A stretch of DNA of 64,000 nt, taken from Rhizobiales bacterium UBA3584 (GTDB lineage: Bacteria > Pseudomonadota > Alphaproteobacteria > Rhizobiales > Devosiaceae). A program made the position numbers and the translations under genes. Under the pieces are notes generated by a model. The model saw nothing but the letters and a program-made list of their open reading frames with translations, was not told the DNA's origin and made no database searches. The stretch covers positions 93,611 through 157,610 of the forward strand of contig DFMV01000047.1 of the NCBI GenBank assembly GCA_002375765.1, given 5' to 3'. Positions within the stretch are counted from its first letter, which is position 1. Every line of letters begins with the position of its first letter. Shown here piece by piece: positions 1-8,686 of the stretch.

Positions 1-422
1 TCGGCCTGGGCATCGTCCAGCTTGTTGCCCAAATGGCGCTGAATGGCCGCTGCATACACGTTCCACATGCGCGCCTGCATAGCTCGGCCAGCCTCGGTTA
101 TGATAACCCATCGGCCCCGTCCATCTTCGGAAAACACCTCGCGCCGAACCAGCCCCGCCTTCTCCATCCGGTCGAGAAGCCGAGACAGATTGTGCTGTGC
201 CAAGAGGGTCCGCCGCTCGATTTCATAAGGCCGTAATCTGCCGTCCTCGGCCCGCCCTACCTCCAGCAGTACATCGTACCAGCCGAGCGGCGGCAGGTCG
301 GCCATCTTCAAATCCTGCTCGATCGCCGCAAGGACAATTTGCTGCGTGCGCATCAGGCGCACCCACGCCTTGACAACAGAGGGCGAAGGATGCGGCAGCT
401 TTGTATCAGGGCGATCGGACAT
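1..422 (-). CDS. MarR-family transcriptional regulator, 3' end cut by window edge
   Basis: Reading the minus strand from an ATG at 422 gives an uninterrupted 140-codon frame that runs off the start of the window. It begins MSDRPDTKLPHPSPSVVKAW and has the winged-helix layout of MarR proteins: a first helix pair (about residues 15-45), a recognition region around LLAQHNLSRLLDRMEKAGLV (about 73-92), and a wing with EDGRGRWVIITEAG (about 99-112). MarR proteins are dimeric repressors, often released from DNA by small aromatic or oxidising ligands. The gene is divergent from a glutathione S-transferase, and the 118 bases between them carry a long palindrome, so a role in detoxification control is likely. 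The C-terminal dimerisation helix is mostly missing because of the window edge. Confidence 0.88.
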   Translation of the reverse strand, partial: MSDRPDTKLPHPSPSVVKAWVRLMRTQQIVLAAIEQDLKMADLPPLGWYDVLLEVGRAEDGRLRPYEIERRTLLAQHNLSRLLDRMEKAGLVRREVFSEDGRGRWVIITEAGRAMQARMWNVYAAAIQRHLGNKLDDAQA

Positions 423-424
423 AA

Positions 425-490
425 ATGCAGTTACATCTATATTGACGAGCAACGCAAGCTCATATAGATGCAACTGCATGTATATGAGCT
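425..490. promoter_or_regulatory. Nested palindromic operator between marR and GST genes
   Basis: Bases 457-490 form a 34-bp imperfect palindrome: outer arms AGCTCATATA (457-466) and TATATGAGCT (481-490), inner arms ATGCA (468-472) and TGCAT (475-479). Only one base pair (467/480) and the central AC are asymmetric. A second copy of the inner half lies at 425-442 (ATGCAGTTACATCTATAT), an inverted repeat matching 462-479 at 17 of 18 positions. A possible -35 for the GST gene, TTGACG, is at 442-447 between the two copies. The position between a MarR gene and its divergent neighbour suggests a two-site operator controlling both. The binding protein is inferred. Confidence 0.72.
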
Positions 491-540
491 CGACGAAGGC
501 CACTTCCGGCCTCGGCTTAATTCAAACAGGAGATTTCACC

Positions 541-1224
541 ATGTCCAACGCCCATCTGACTCTCGTCAGCCACCACCTGTGCCCTTACGTTCAGCGTGCC
601 GCTATCGTGCTTGCCGAAAAGGGCGTGCCGTTCGAGCGCCGCTATGTCGATCTGTCGGCAAAGCCAGACTGGTTTTCCGCCATTTCTCCGCTGGGCAAGG
701 TGCCTCTGCTGATCATCAAACAGGAGGATGGCACCCAGGCAGTGGTGTTTGAGAGTGCCGCGATCTGCGAATATCTTGAAGAAACCCAACCCGGCACGCC
801 ACTCCATCCCACCGATCCGCTGGCAAGGGCCCGACACCGCGGCTGGATGGAGTTTGGTTCCTCCATCCTTTCGGACCTGTGGGGCTTTGAAACCGCCAGG
901 GATTCGAACACCTTTGCGGACAAGCACAAGGCGTTGCTCGCCAAGTTCAGCCGCGTCGAGGCAGAGTTGGGTGATGGACCGTTTTTCTCCGGCGAGGCGT
1001 TCAGCATGATCGATGCGGTTTTCGCGCCGATCTTCCGCTATTTCGACGTGTTCGACACCTTGACGTCGACCAGCCTGTTCGACCCGCTGCCGCGTGTGGC
1101 CAGATGGCGAGGCGAACTCGCCGCGCGCGAAAGCGTAAGCGCAGCCGTCACCTCAGACTATGCCGACCGGCTCATGGGGTTTCTTAGAAATCATGACGCA
1201 TGGCTCTTAAGGCAAGCGGCCTGA
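541..1224 (+). CDS. Glutathione S-transferase family protein (CPYxQR type)
   Basis: The product is 227 residues. An N-terminal thioredoxin-like domain carries CPYVQR at residues 14-19, with the cysteine where Omega/Lambda-like and bacterial Cys-type GSTs place their catalytic residue. The cis-proline region (GKVPLL, about 57-62) and the FESAAICEYLEE segment (about 75-86) that binds the glutathione gamma-glutamyl group follow. An all-helical C-terminal domain completes it. Such enzymes catalyse glutathione-dependent thiol transfer or reductive conjugation in the cytosol. The start at 541 is chosen because AGGAGA (about 529-534) lies at ribosome-binding distance and the protein then starts right before the first beta strand. 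An upstream in-frame ATG at 346 would run through the operator and the divergent MarR gene. Confidence 0.9.
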   Translation: MSNAHLTLVSHHLCPYVQRAAIVLAEKGVPFERRYVDLSAKPDWFSAISPLGKVPLLIIKQEDGTQAVVFESAAICEYLEETQPGTPLHPTDPLARARHRGWMEFGSSILSDLWGFETARDSNTFADKHKALLAKFSRVEAELGDGPFFSGEAFSMIDAVFAPIFRYFDVFDTLTSTSLFDPLPRVARWRGELAARESVSAAVTSDYADRLMGFLRNHDAWLLRQAA

Positions 1225-1261
1225 CGGACCGGAAACAGCCCATTTTCAGCTGCGCATCCAT

Positions 1262-1290
1262 AAAAAAGAGGCCGGACCCAAAGGTCCGGC
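1262..1290 (-). terminator. Intrinsic terminator of the phytase-like gene
   Basis: GCCGGACC (1271-1278) pairs with GGTCCGGC (1283-1290). On the minus strand the hairpin is followed by a T-rich run (complement of AAAAAA at 1262-1267). It lies 30-60 bases past the stop codon of the minus-strand gene that ends at 1320. Confidence 0.8.
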
Positions 1291-1319
1291 CCCTCCAGCA
1301 TCTTGTCTGGTTCGCAGGC

Positions 1320-3503
1320 TTATTCGACTGCGCCGATCGACCAGAAATTGGTCTCGCCCGAACTGTCGTCCACGCCGTCATTGTCGGTCACTGCCCAGCC
1401 GATGCCGTTGGCATCGATGGCAAAGCCTTCGACCTTGTCGAGAACATAGCCGTTGAGCGCCTGAAGGTCGGGGATGAAGTCGCGAACTTCTTCCTTGGTG
1501 ACCACCGGCAATTCACCGCCGATCTCGGCACCGACCAGTTCGGCAACCGGAACGCGGTAGAGCTTTTTAAGCTCGGCATTGCCGGCGATCTGGTTGTCGC
1601 GTTCTACGATATAGGCGTAATCACCGTGGATGGTGATTTCCGAAAGCCCGACCCAGGCGCCGTCGGTCGGAGTTTCCAGCGGATAGTGGACGGCACCCCA
1701 TTCGCCAGTCGAAGGCTTATAGGACACCAGCTTGGTCATGCCCGCTTCGTCATCGCCCCATTCGCGCTGAATGGCGATCCAGAGCACCATGTCCTCGCCA
1801 GTACCCACCGAGCTGACGCCCTCGGAACCGAAGCGGATTTCGTTGGCCAGCAGCGAGTCCGGGAACGATACTTCCTCGACGATCGCCCCCTCGGCATCCA
1901 CGCGATAGAGCATGTGCGGGATGTCGCGGTCGGTCCGGCCTTCCGAGGCCAGCCAGAACCCGCCTTCGCCATCGAGCGTGATGCCTTCGAGGTCGAGCGC
2001 TTCGGCTGCGGCGCCATCACGGGTGATCAGCGTTGCCTCGGTAATCATCGCCGGGCTCTGGGCCGCATCGATCGTATAGATGGTCGGCATCATCGAAAGG
2101 TAGCTGTCATTGACCGCATAGAGCTTGCCGGCTTCGTCCGCATCGGCAACCAGACCCGAAAGGGCCACCCAACCGATCGGCGTGCCATCTTCGTTCATCG
2201 CCGACACGATCTGCGGATAGTCAGGCGCATCGACGTCTTGATACGCAAAGATCATCACATGCGAACCGGCAAGGCCGTCTTCGCGCAGATCTTCTTCATT
2301 TGCCGTCGCGATGATGTTGCGATCGGGGTTCGCCACGGCGCTTTCCGGTCCCATGCCCGAGGGGATGGACTGGATGTATTCGGGTTCACCGTCGGTGGTG
2401 CGGTAGATGGCGATCAGTGAGGACCGCTCCTGCATGACAAAGATCAGCGTGTCATCGCCGAATGTTGCCACTTCCATGCCTTCGGGTTCGATGCCCTTGG
2501 CGTCCGACCGGCCTTCGGGATAGTGCCCGAGGGTTGCGGTGATCATTTCCATCGCCGCGCCGGATTCATAGGCGACCGAACCGTCCTTGTTATAGATTGT
2601 AAAGCCGCGTGAACCACCATTGTAGTCGCCTTCGTTCGAGGCAACGAAATGGTCGGCGTCGATCCACTTGACGGCGTCCGGCTCGCGCAGGCGCGTATCC
2701 TGGCTCTCGGTGAACGAGAGCACGCCGTCTTCCTCGGTATCGATGCCCGAAAGGTCGGTCGAACCGGCCGAGAAATCATTGATAACTTCGCCCGAATTGC
2801 CGTCGATGATAACGAAATGATTGTTCTCCTGCATGGAGACGACCAGTTCGTTGTTCTCGTTGAAATCGGTGAACTCGGGCTCGGGATCGCTCGGCGCGAT
2901 GTCGGCGAGGCCGGTCACGTCGACTTCGATCATCGAGTCACAATCGAGCCCTGCGTCGCTGGTCGAAAACAGCGTCACGTTCCCGGCGGGAAGCTGCGGG
3001 ATTTCCCCGTCATTGAGGTCTTCGTCGCGCTCGTTCTCAATCGCCACGGCCAGAAGTGTGCCGTCGGGCGATTTGGCAACGGAGTCAGGCTGCCCCGAGA
3101 CGTCGCAGGTCGCAACGATTTCCTTGCTGGCCATGTCGATGACCGCGACGTGGCCCGAGGGCGCAACGAAGCTCTCTGAGGTATTGACGCCGGCAAAGGC
3201 GTAGTCGCCAATCACGACGACCGAAGTCGGCTCACCGTCCGTGCTGACGTATCCGGCAGCGGCAGGAGCGGCCGGATCGGTGATGTCGACGAACCCGATT
3301 CCACCACCGGGGCTGTCGGAATAGACCAGCGTCATGCCGTCTTCCGAGGCCGATATGATTTCTGAGGATGTTGCTTCGGCTTCGGGCGCATTTTCTGCGA
3401 CCGGAAAGCTGGCGATACGGTTGAAGAAGGCTGCCTGCGCTGGCATGGCCGCGCTGGCGAGCAACCCGGCAGCGAGTGCCGCGAGCAGAGTCGATTTGGT
3501 CAT
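1320..3503 (-). CDS. Exported esterase-like phytase-family protein
   Basis: 727 residues with a clear Sec signal peptide (about 1-24, cleavage after AQA). The first half (about 30-430) has repeated beta-propeller-like strands (GGGIGFVDITDP, VAVIDMASKEIV, HFVIIDGNSGEV) like those of surface-layer or LVIVD-type propellers. The second half (about 440-727) resembles the phytase-like esterase domain (Pfam Phytase-like), with the pattern DLEGITLDGEGGFWLASEGR near residue 500. The family is found in many alphaproteobacteria as secreted proteins tied loosely to phosphate-ester or ester hydrolysis; the substrate is not known. The protein is very acidic, as expected for export. It is monocistronic, with its own terminator. 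Confidence 0.72.
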   Translation of the reverse strand: MTKSTLLAALAAGLLASAAMPAQAAFFNRIASFPVAENAPEAEATSSEIISASEDGMTLVYSDSPGGGIGFVDITDPAAPAAAGYVSTDGEPTSVVVIGDYAFAGVNTSESFVAPSGHVAVIDMASKEIVATCDVSGQPDSVAKSPDGTLLAVAIENERDEDLNDGEIPQLPAGNVTLFSTSDAGLDCDSMIEVDVTGLADIAPSDPEPEFTDFNENNELVVSMQENNHFVIIDGNSGEVINDFSAGSTDLSGIDTEEDGVLSFTESQDTRLREPDAVKWIDADHFVASNEGDYNGGSRGFTIYNKDGSVAYESGAAMEMITATLGHYPEGRSDAKGIEPEGMEVATFGDDTLIFVMQERSSLIAIYRTTDGEPEYIQSIPSGMGPESAVANPDRNIIATANEEDLREDGLAGSHVMIFAYQDVDAPDYPQIVSAMNEDGTPIGWVALSGLVADADEAGKLYAVNDSYLSMMPTIYTIDAAQSPAMITEATLITRDGAAAEALDLEGITLDGEGGFWLASEGRTDRDIPHMLYRVDAEGAIVEEVSFPDSLLANEIRFGSEGVSSVGTGEDMVLWIAIQREWGDDEAGMTKLVSYKPSTGEWGAVHYPLETPTDGAWVGLSEITIHGDYAYIVERDNQIAGNAELKKLYRVPVAELVGAEIGGELPVVTKEEVRDFIPDLQALNGYVLDKVEGFAIDANGIGWAVTDNDGVDDSSGETNFWSIGAVE

Positions 3504-3740
3504 TGCAATCCCCTGATGCGTGAAATGATCACGCCGGGCGTCTTAGGCCCCCTCGGCAACACTTCTGTGACAACGCCGAACCGGCCTGTGCATGTACTTT
3601 TGCCGTCATCGGACCTATATACTGGCGACTAGAACAAAATGAGATTCGAGCGCCGCCAGAAAAAGCATGTCCTCGGCGTGATCGGGGACGGATCCGGTTA
3701 TTCGGTTCGGCGGCGCGAGCAAGGAAAAAACTCAACCTAC

Positions 3741-6065
3741 ATGTCAGCCGTCCCGCCCCATCGCCCGCAAGGCCCCATCACCTCCCAGTTCGCTGCGCGT
3801 GAGCCGGCCTACCTTGCCGGGCTCAACGCCGAACAGCGCGAGGCGGTGGAAACGACCGAAGGCCCCCTCCTGGTCCTTGCCGGCGCCGGGACGGGCAAAA
3901 CCCGCGTCCTGACCACCCGCATCGCCCACATCCTTGCCACCCGCAAAGCCCGGGGCAACCAGATCCTCGCCGTCACCTTCACCAACAAGGCGGCGCGCGA
4001 GATGAAGGAGCGCATCGGCAAGCTCGTCGGTGCCTCGGTCGAAGGCATGCCCTGGCTGGGCACCTTCCACTCCATCGGCGCTCGCCTGATCCGCCGCCAT
4101 GCCGAGCTGGTCGGCCTGCGCCCCGATTTCACGATTCTGGACACTGACGACCAGATCCGTCTCATCAAGCAATTGCTCGCCGCCGAAAACATCGATGAAA
4201 AGCGCTGGCCCGCCCGCCAGTTCGCCTCGATGATGGATGGCTGGAAAAACCGTGGCCTGCTCCCCAAGGACATCTCCCCCGCCGATGCCGGGTTCTTTGC
4301 CAATGGCAAGGGCCAGAATATCTACAAGGACTATCAGGCGCGGCTGAAAACATTAAACGCCGCCGATTTCGGCGATCTCCTGCTCGAAGGCATTCGCCTG
4401 TTCAAGGAAAACCCCGAAATTCTCGCCCAATATCACGACCGCTTCCGCTACATGCTGGTCGACGAATACCAGGACAGTAACACCGCCCAATACATGTGGC
4501 TCCGCCTCCTCGCCCAGTCCCGCGACGGCATCAACAGCTCGAACATCTGTGTGGTCGGCGATGACGACCAGTCGATCTATGGCTGGCGCGGCGCCGAGGT
4601 CGATAACATCCTGCGCTTCGAAAAGGACTTCCCCGGCGCAAAGATCATCAAGCTCGAACGCAACTACCGCTCCACCTCCAACATCCTCTCCGCCGCCTCC
4701 CACCTGATCGCCAACAACGAGTCCCGCTTGGGCAAGACGCTCCAGACCGATGTTGGCGAAGAAGGTGAGAAACTCTCGGTAACCTCAGTCTGGGACTCCG
4801 AAGAAGAGGCTCGCCAGATCGGCGAAGAGATCGAACAATACCAGCGCCAGGGCGACCCGCTCGACGACATGGCCATCCTCGTGCGCGCCTCGTTCCAGAT
4901 GCGCGAATTCGAAGAACGCTTCATCACTTTGGGGTTGAACTACCGCGTTATCGGCGGCCCGCGCTTTTACGAGCGCAAGGAAATCCGCGACGCGCTGGCA
5001 TACTTGCGCATCGTCGCCCAGCCCGCCGACGATCTTGCCCTCGAACGCATCGTCAATGTGCCCAAGCGCGGCCTTGGTGATGCCACCCTGCAGATCGTCC
5101 ATGACACTGCCCGCGCCGCCCAAATCCCGCTGCTGACAGCCATCCGCGAGCTGACCGAAACCGAGGAATTAAAGCCCAAACAGCGTTCGACCTTTCGTGA
5201 ACTGGTCCGCCAGATCGACGATTGGGCCGATCGTCTCCGCACCATCCCCCACCATGAGCTGGCCGAACAGATTCTCGATGAATCCGGCTACACCGCCATG
5301 TGGCAGAACGACAAATCCGCCGACGCCCCCGGACGGCTGGAAAACCTCAAGGAACTCATCCGCTCCATGGAAGAGTTCGAAAACCTTGGCGGTTTCCTCG
5401 AACACATCGCTCTGGTCATGGACCGCGATTCCGGCGAGGGTGGCGACGCGGTCTCGATCATGACTCTGCACTCGGCCAAGGGCCTCGAATTCAACACCGT
5501 CTTCCTCCCCGGCTGGGAAGAAGGCCTGTTCCCTCATCAGCGCGCTCTCGATGAATCCGGCCTCGCCGGTCTCGAGGAAGAACGGCGTCTGGCCTATGTC
5601 GGCATCACCCGCGCCCGAAAACGCTGCCGCATTTCCCTCGCCCAGAACCGCCGCATCCACGGGCTCTGGCAATCCGCCATCCCCTCGCGCTTCCTCGACG
5701 AACTCCCCGCCCAGGTCGTCGAAGTCACCGACACCGGCTCCTCTTACGGCGGCTACACCTATGGCGGCCGCGCCACCACCCGGTTCGACAACCGCGACCC
5801 CTTCGAATCCGTCTATGAAACCCCCGGCTGGCAACGCGCCCAGCGCCAGCAATCGTCCCGCAAGGGCCCAGGCCCTGTCACCATAGACGGCGACCTCGTC
5901 GCCCGCTCCTCAGGCCCCTCGGCCGCCTACGGCGTCGGCGAACGCGTCTTCCACCTCAAATTCGGCTACGGCACGGTGACCGCCGCTGAAGGTAACAAGC
6001 TCTCGATTGATTTTGAGAAGGCCGGGCCCAAGAAGGTGCTGGATAGTTTTGTGAAGCGGGGGTGA
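3741..6065 (+). CDS. uvrD: ATP-dependent DNA helicase UvrD/PcrA
   Basis: A 774-residue superfamily 1A helicase. Motifs in order: Q motif LNAEQREAV (28-36), Walker A AGAGTGKT (47-54), Walker B DEYQDSN (about 239-245), GDDDQSIYGWRGA (about 273-285), LERNYRST (about 303), TLHSAKGLEF (about 574) and VGITRARKR (about 620). The C-terminus (GERVFHLKFGYGTV) is the PcrA/UvrD Tudor-like domain. It unwinds DNA 3' to 5' in nucleotide excision and mismatch repair. The ATG at 3741 is preferred because AAGGAAA (3721-3727) precedes it and the Q motif follows at the usual distance; an in-frame ATG at 3639 would add 34 residues without family-like sequence. No LexA-type repeat was found upstream. Confidence 0.95.
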   Translation: MSAVPPHRPQGPITSQFAAREPAYLAGLNAEQREAVETTEGPLLVLAGAGTGKTRVLTTRIAHILATRKARGNQILAVTFTNKAAREMKERIGKLVGASVEGMPWLGTFHSIGARLIRRHAELVGLRPDFTILDTDDQIRLIKQLLAAENIDEKRWPARQFASMMDGWKNRGLLPKDISPADAGFFANGKGQNIYKDYQARLKTLNAADFGDLLLEGIRLFKENPEILAQYHDRFRYMLVDEYQDSNTAQYMWLRLLAQSRDGINSSNICVVGDDDQSIYGWRGAEVDNILRFEKDFPGAKIIKLERNYRSTSNILSAASHLIANNESRLGKTLQTDVGEEGEKLSVTSVWDSEEEARQIGEEIEQYQRQGDPLDDMAILVRASFQMREFEERFITLGLNYRVIGGPRFYERKEIRDALAYLRIVAQPADDLALERIVNVPKRGLGDATLQIVHDTARAAQIPLLTAIRELTETEELKPKQRSTFRELVRQIDDWADRLRTIPHHELAEQILDESGYTAMWQNDKSADAPGRLENLKELIRSMEEFENLGGFLEHIALVMDRDSGEGGDAVSIMTLHSAKGLEFNTVFLPGWEEGLFPHQRALDESGLAGLEEERRLAYVGITRARKRCRISLAQNRRIHGLWQSAIPSRFLDELPAQVVEVTDTGSSYGGYTYGGRATTRFDNRDPFESVYETPGWQRAQRQQSSRKGPGPVTIDGDLVARSSGPSAAYGVGERVFHLKFGYGTVTAAEGNKLSIDFEKAGPKKVLDSFVKRG

Positions 6066-6176
6066 AAACCGCCGGTCTGGCAATGGCTTCTTGTCAAAAC
6101 CGGGCCGTAGAATCCGGGTCGCGCCAGGCCACTCGATTTGAGACCACATCCCCGTTCACACCAAACGGGGAAAGAA

Positions 6177-6947
6177 ATGTCTCAGCTCAAAAACAAAATC
6201 GCCATCATCACCGGTGCCACTTCGGGCATCGGCGAAGCCGCGGCGCTGCTCTTCGCTCGTAAGGGTGCATGCCTTGTCATTTCGGGCCGTCGGCAGGACA
6301 AGCTCAACGATCTCGTAAGACAAATCGACAATCTCGGCGCCAGCGTCGTGGCCGTTGCTGGCGATGTGCGCGAGGAGAGCCACGCCCAGGCTTGCGTTGA
6401 CACCGCGACGAGCCAGTTCGGTGGTCTCGACATCGCCTTCAATAACGCTGGCGCCGCCACTGCCATGGGTTCGGTGACCGATCTCGATCCCACTGAATGG
6501 CAGGAGGTCATGGAGACCAATCTTACCAGCGCATTTCTCGGCTCGCGTCACCAGATCCCGGCCATGCTCAAACGCGGGGGCGGGTCGTTGATTTTCACCT
6601 CGAGCTTCGTGGGCAACACGGTCGGCTTCCCCGGCATGGCGGCCTATGCCGCTGCCAAGGCCGGGCTGGTCGGCCTCGTTCAGACGCTCGCCGCCGAATA
6701 CGGCGCTCAGGGAGTCCGCGCCAACGCTCTGCTGCCCGGAGGCGTCGATACGCCGTCGAACGCGGCGAACCTTCCAGGCGCTGCGCCGGAAATGCGCGGG
6801 TTCATCGAAAGCCTGCACGCGCTCAAGCGCCTTGGCAAACCCGAGGAGCTGGCACAAGCGGCCCTCTTCCTTGCTTCTGATGCGTCCAGCTTTCTGACCG
6901 GCACAGCAGTACTGGCCGATGGCGGCGTCTCGATCACCCGAACGTAA
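6177..6947 (+). CDS. SDR-family oxidoreductase
   Basis: 256 residues of classical short-chain dehydrogenase/reductase. It has the cofactor loop TGATSGIG (about 12-19), the stabilising NNAG (about 89-92), the catalytic serine in TSSFVG (about 141-146), the YxxxK pair in YAAAKAG (about 156-162), and a C-terminal FLTGTAVLADGGVS typical of the FabG-like branch. An arginine after the second strand (GRR) suggests NADP preference. The substrate cannot be read from sequence. The start follows GGGGAAAG (6167-6174). It is a single gene downstream of uvrD, closed by a hairpin at 6956. Confidence 0.9.
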   Translation: MSQLKNKIAIITGATSGIGEAAALLFARKGACLVISGRRQDKLNDLVRQIDNLGASVVAVAGDVREESHAQACVDTATSQFGGLDIAFNNAGAATAMGSVTDLDPTEWQEVMETNLTSAFLGSRHQIPAMLKRGGGSLIFTSSFVGNTVGFPGMAAYAAAKAGLVGLVQTLAAEYGAQGVRANALLPGGVDTPSNAANLPGAAPEMRGFIESLHALKRLGKPEELAQAALFLASDASSFLTGTAVLADGGVSITRT

Positions 6948-6955
6948 AGTCGTAT

Positions 6956-6979
6956 GGAGCGGCCAGTTGTGGCCGCTCC
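6956..6979 (+). terminator. Hairpin after the SDR gene
   Basis: A perfect 10-bp stem, GGAGCGGCCA (6956-6965) with TGGCCGCTCC (6970-6979), and a GTTG loop begin 9 bases after the SDR stop. The T tract afterwards is weak (TTCC, TTTCTCTTTG), so this may be an inefficient terminator. Confidence 0.6.
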
Positions 6980-7082
6980 TGCCACTTCCAACATTTCTCT
7001 TTGACATCGATCAATGAGTGGAACCGCCGGCCCGCGCAAAGTGTTTAATCTGCATACACTTCAGCCCAGCGGAGTTGCCCCC

Positions 7083-7307
7083 ATGTCAGACCTTCACCCA
7101 GGTATCGCCACAGCAAATCCCGACGCCTTCCGCGTCAACGATCATGAAGATTACCAGTCCGGTGAAGGCCCCATGACCCCCTCACAGGCCGCCGAGCTGC
7201 TCTGCCTCGCCCAGCGCGCCGAGGAACCCGACGCCTATGATGACGACCTCACCAGCCTCGAAGCGATCAACCGCATCAAGCTGCTGAAACGCAAGCTGGA
7301 CGGATAG
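7083..7307 (+). CDS. DUF3072-like small protein
   Basis: 74 residues. The central pattern GEGPMTPSQAAELLCLAQRA, followed by a DDDLTSLEAINRIKLLKRKL segment, matches the layout of DUF3072 proteins (PMT-x-x-Q then a helix and a second short helix). Function is unknown; the fold is likely two or three helices with no export signal or membrane segment. The ATG at 7083 is chosen over 7014 because the family-like part starts just after it. An inverted repeat AAGTGT-N11-ACACTT (7039-7061) lies 22 bases upstream and could be an operator. Confidence 0.7.
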   Translation: MSDLHPGIATANPDAFRVNDHEDYQSGEGPMTPSQAAELLCLAQRAEEPDAYDDDLTSLEAINRIKLLKRKLDG

Positions 7308-7353
7308 CGCGCTTCTGGCGATTATTCGGCGGAAAGAATCCCCCGCTACGAGC

Positions 7354-8124
7354 CTAGGCCAGCCCGTAGAGCACTGGCATGGGCGCCGTGCGATTGGCGT
7401 CGAAATTGGCCAGCACATAGTCGCGGAACGAGCGCTTGAACAAAAGGCTGGGCAGCACATCGCCCAACCTGTCCCAGCGACAATGGTTGATCAGCGTCAA
7501 CCCGCCCGAATGCTCGGCATCGGGCAACACCAGCGTTGAATTGTCCAAACCCGTCTGGTCGGCAAACCACCCGGCTGTATATTCCCACACCGCCAAATTC
7601 TGCTCACCGCTTTCCGCCAGGAAATAATTGAACAGGAACACGCCGTCGCGGCTGTGATCGACCGGTCCGATGCGTCGGGCGTTCTGGCCGACAATCACTT
7701 CGGCACGCTTCGCCCCCGCCCGCCCCCGCTTTTCCAGAGCGGCAAATTCCGGCGTCGCAATCAGCGCTCTCGCGCGCTCTGGCGTCCCGGTCTCGATCAG
7801 AACGACAACGTCGAACCGGGCCTGCGGCACATCGGGACGCGCCTTTTTGTAGCGCCCTTCCCCGGGCGGCACGATCAGTGCCTTGAACACCACCGCCTTC
7901 TGAACCCCATCAAGCCCTCCGATATTGACCGCCATCCCCTTGAGATCCTCAAGGAGCCGCCTCTTGCCGGCACTTTGGGTGAGATAGAATGGCAAGCGGC
8001 TGTGATCGACTTCGAGCGCAAAGACGATATAACCGTACCCATTGGGTTCGATCAGCTCGATCTTGGGAAACCGCCCGGTTTCACCCACGACAGTGAGGGA
8101 ACCCGTGTTGAAATTCGCATTCAT
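7354..8124 (-). CDS. Conserved hypothetical protein divergent from MarR
   Basis: 256 residues, cytoplasmic by sequence (no signal peptide or membrane segment). I do not recognise the family. The segment FDVVVLIETGTPERARAL (about 104-121) and the late LTLINHCRWDRLGDVLPS look like strands and helices of ferredoxin-like or dimeric alpha-beta barrel folds, but this is weak. It shares a 47-bp divergent promoter region with a MarR regulator (8172-8621), and two overlapping palindromes lie in that gap. It is therefore probably the regulator's direct target, perhaps in detoxification or small-molecule breakdown. Confidence 0.7.
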   Translation of the reverse strand: MNANFNTGSLTVVGETGRFPKIELIEPNGYGYIVFALEVDHSRLPFYLTQSAGKRRLLEDLKGMAVNIGGLDGVQKAVVFKALIVPPGEGRYKKARPDVPQARFDVVVLIETGTPERARALIATPEFAALEKRGRAGAKRAEVIVGQNARRIGPVDHSRDGVFLFNYFLAESGEQNLAVWEYTAGWFADQTGLDNSTLVLPDAEHSGGLTLINHCRWDRLGDVLPSLLFKRSFRDYVLANFDANRTAPMPVLYGLA

Positions 8125-8145
8125 GAGCGCACCTTTGCGTGCCTG

Positions 8146-8167
8146 TTACATATAGTGTAATATACAC
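8146..8167. promoter_or_regulatory. Two overlapping palindromes, likely MarR operator
   Basis: TTACATATAGTGTAA (8146-8160) has arms TTACA/TGTAA. GTGTAATATACAC (8155-8167) has arms GTGTA/TACAC and shares six bases with the first. They fill the centre of the 47-bp gap between the divergent hypothetical gene and marR, ending 5 bases before the marR start. This arrangement is typical of MarR autorepression and co-control of the neighbour. The regulator-site pairing is inferred. Confidence 0.72.
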
Positions 8168-8171
8168 ATAA

Positions 8172-8621
8172 ATGTTCGACTATCAAGCCGCCACGCCCCA
8201 TTGGGTCAATCGCCTGTCGTTTCTCATCCGCGCCGAAGTGCAGCAGCGCTTCAAGGCGGCTGGCCACGCCATAACGGCCGAGGAATGGGCAATGCTCATG
8301 ATGCTCTGGGCCAAAGCCCCGCAATCGATGGGCCAGTTGGCCGCCATGTCCTTGCGAGACCGGACCACGGTCACCCGGCTGGTCGATTCCATGGTCGCCA
8401 AGGACCTCCTCCGGCGCACTGCCGACCCCAGGGACCGTCGCTCGGTCCTGGTCGATCTCGGGCCGAAGGGCCGGGCCCTCGAAGCCCCCCTTACCGCCAT
8501 CGTCAGCGATTTCATTGCCCAGGCCACAAAAGGACTTTCGCCCGAGGAAGTCGCCGGTGCCAATGCGGTGCTCAAAAAGATGACAGCAAACATTCTCGGT
8601 GAGGACGACGCACTCGGTTAA
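8172..8621 (+). CDS. MarR-family transcriptional regulator
   Basis: 149 residues. The winged helix is clear: ITAEEWAMLMMLWAKAPQSM, the recognition helix RDRTTVTRLVDSMVAKDLL (about 62-80), and the wing RTADPRDRRSVLVDLGPKG (about 82-100), followed by the long C-terminal dimerisation helix. MarR dimers repress their own gene and a divergent partner until a ligand binds. The ATG at 8172 directly follows the palindromic operator, so repression would block transcription initiation. No cysteine pair suggests an oxidant-sensing subtype. The natural ligand is not apparent. Confidence 0.9.
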   Translation: MFDYQAATPHWVNRLSFLIRAEVQQRFKAAGHAITAEEWAMLMMLWAKAPQSMGQLAAMSLRDRTTVTRLVDSMVAKDLLRRTADPRDRRSVLVDLGPKGRALEAPLTAIVSDFIAQATKGLSPEEVAGANAVLKKMTANILGEDDALG

Positions 8622-8686
8622 ACGCAACATTTACCCGCCGATGCCAAGCTGGGTCCGAATTTGGGGAGCGGCCGAGAACGGCGTCA

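Noticed and set aside
1200..2420. 406-codon open frame on the plus strand
   Set aside because: It lies antisense to the phytase-like gene, has Arg/His/Asp-rich composition and no domain. It is a high-GC shadow.
3504..3740. LexA box upstream of uvrD
   Set aside because: Only single GAAC/GTTC elements were found; no second copy at 7-base spacing.
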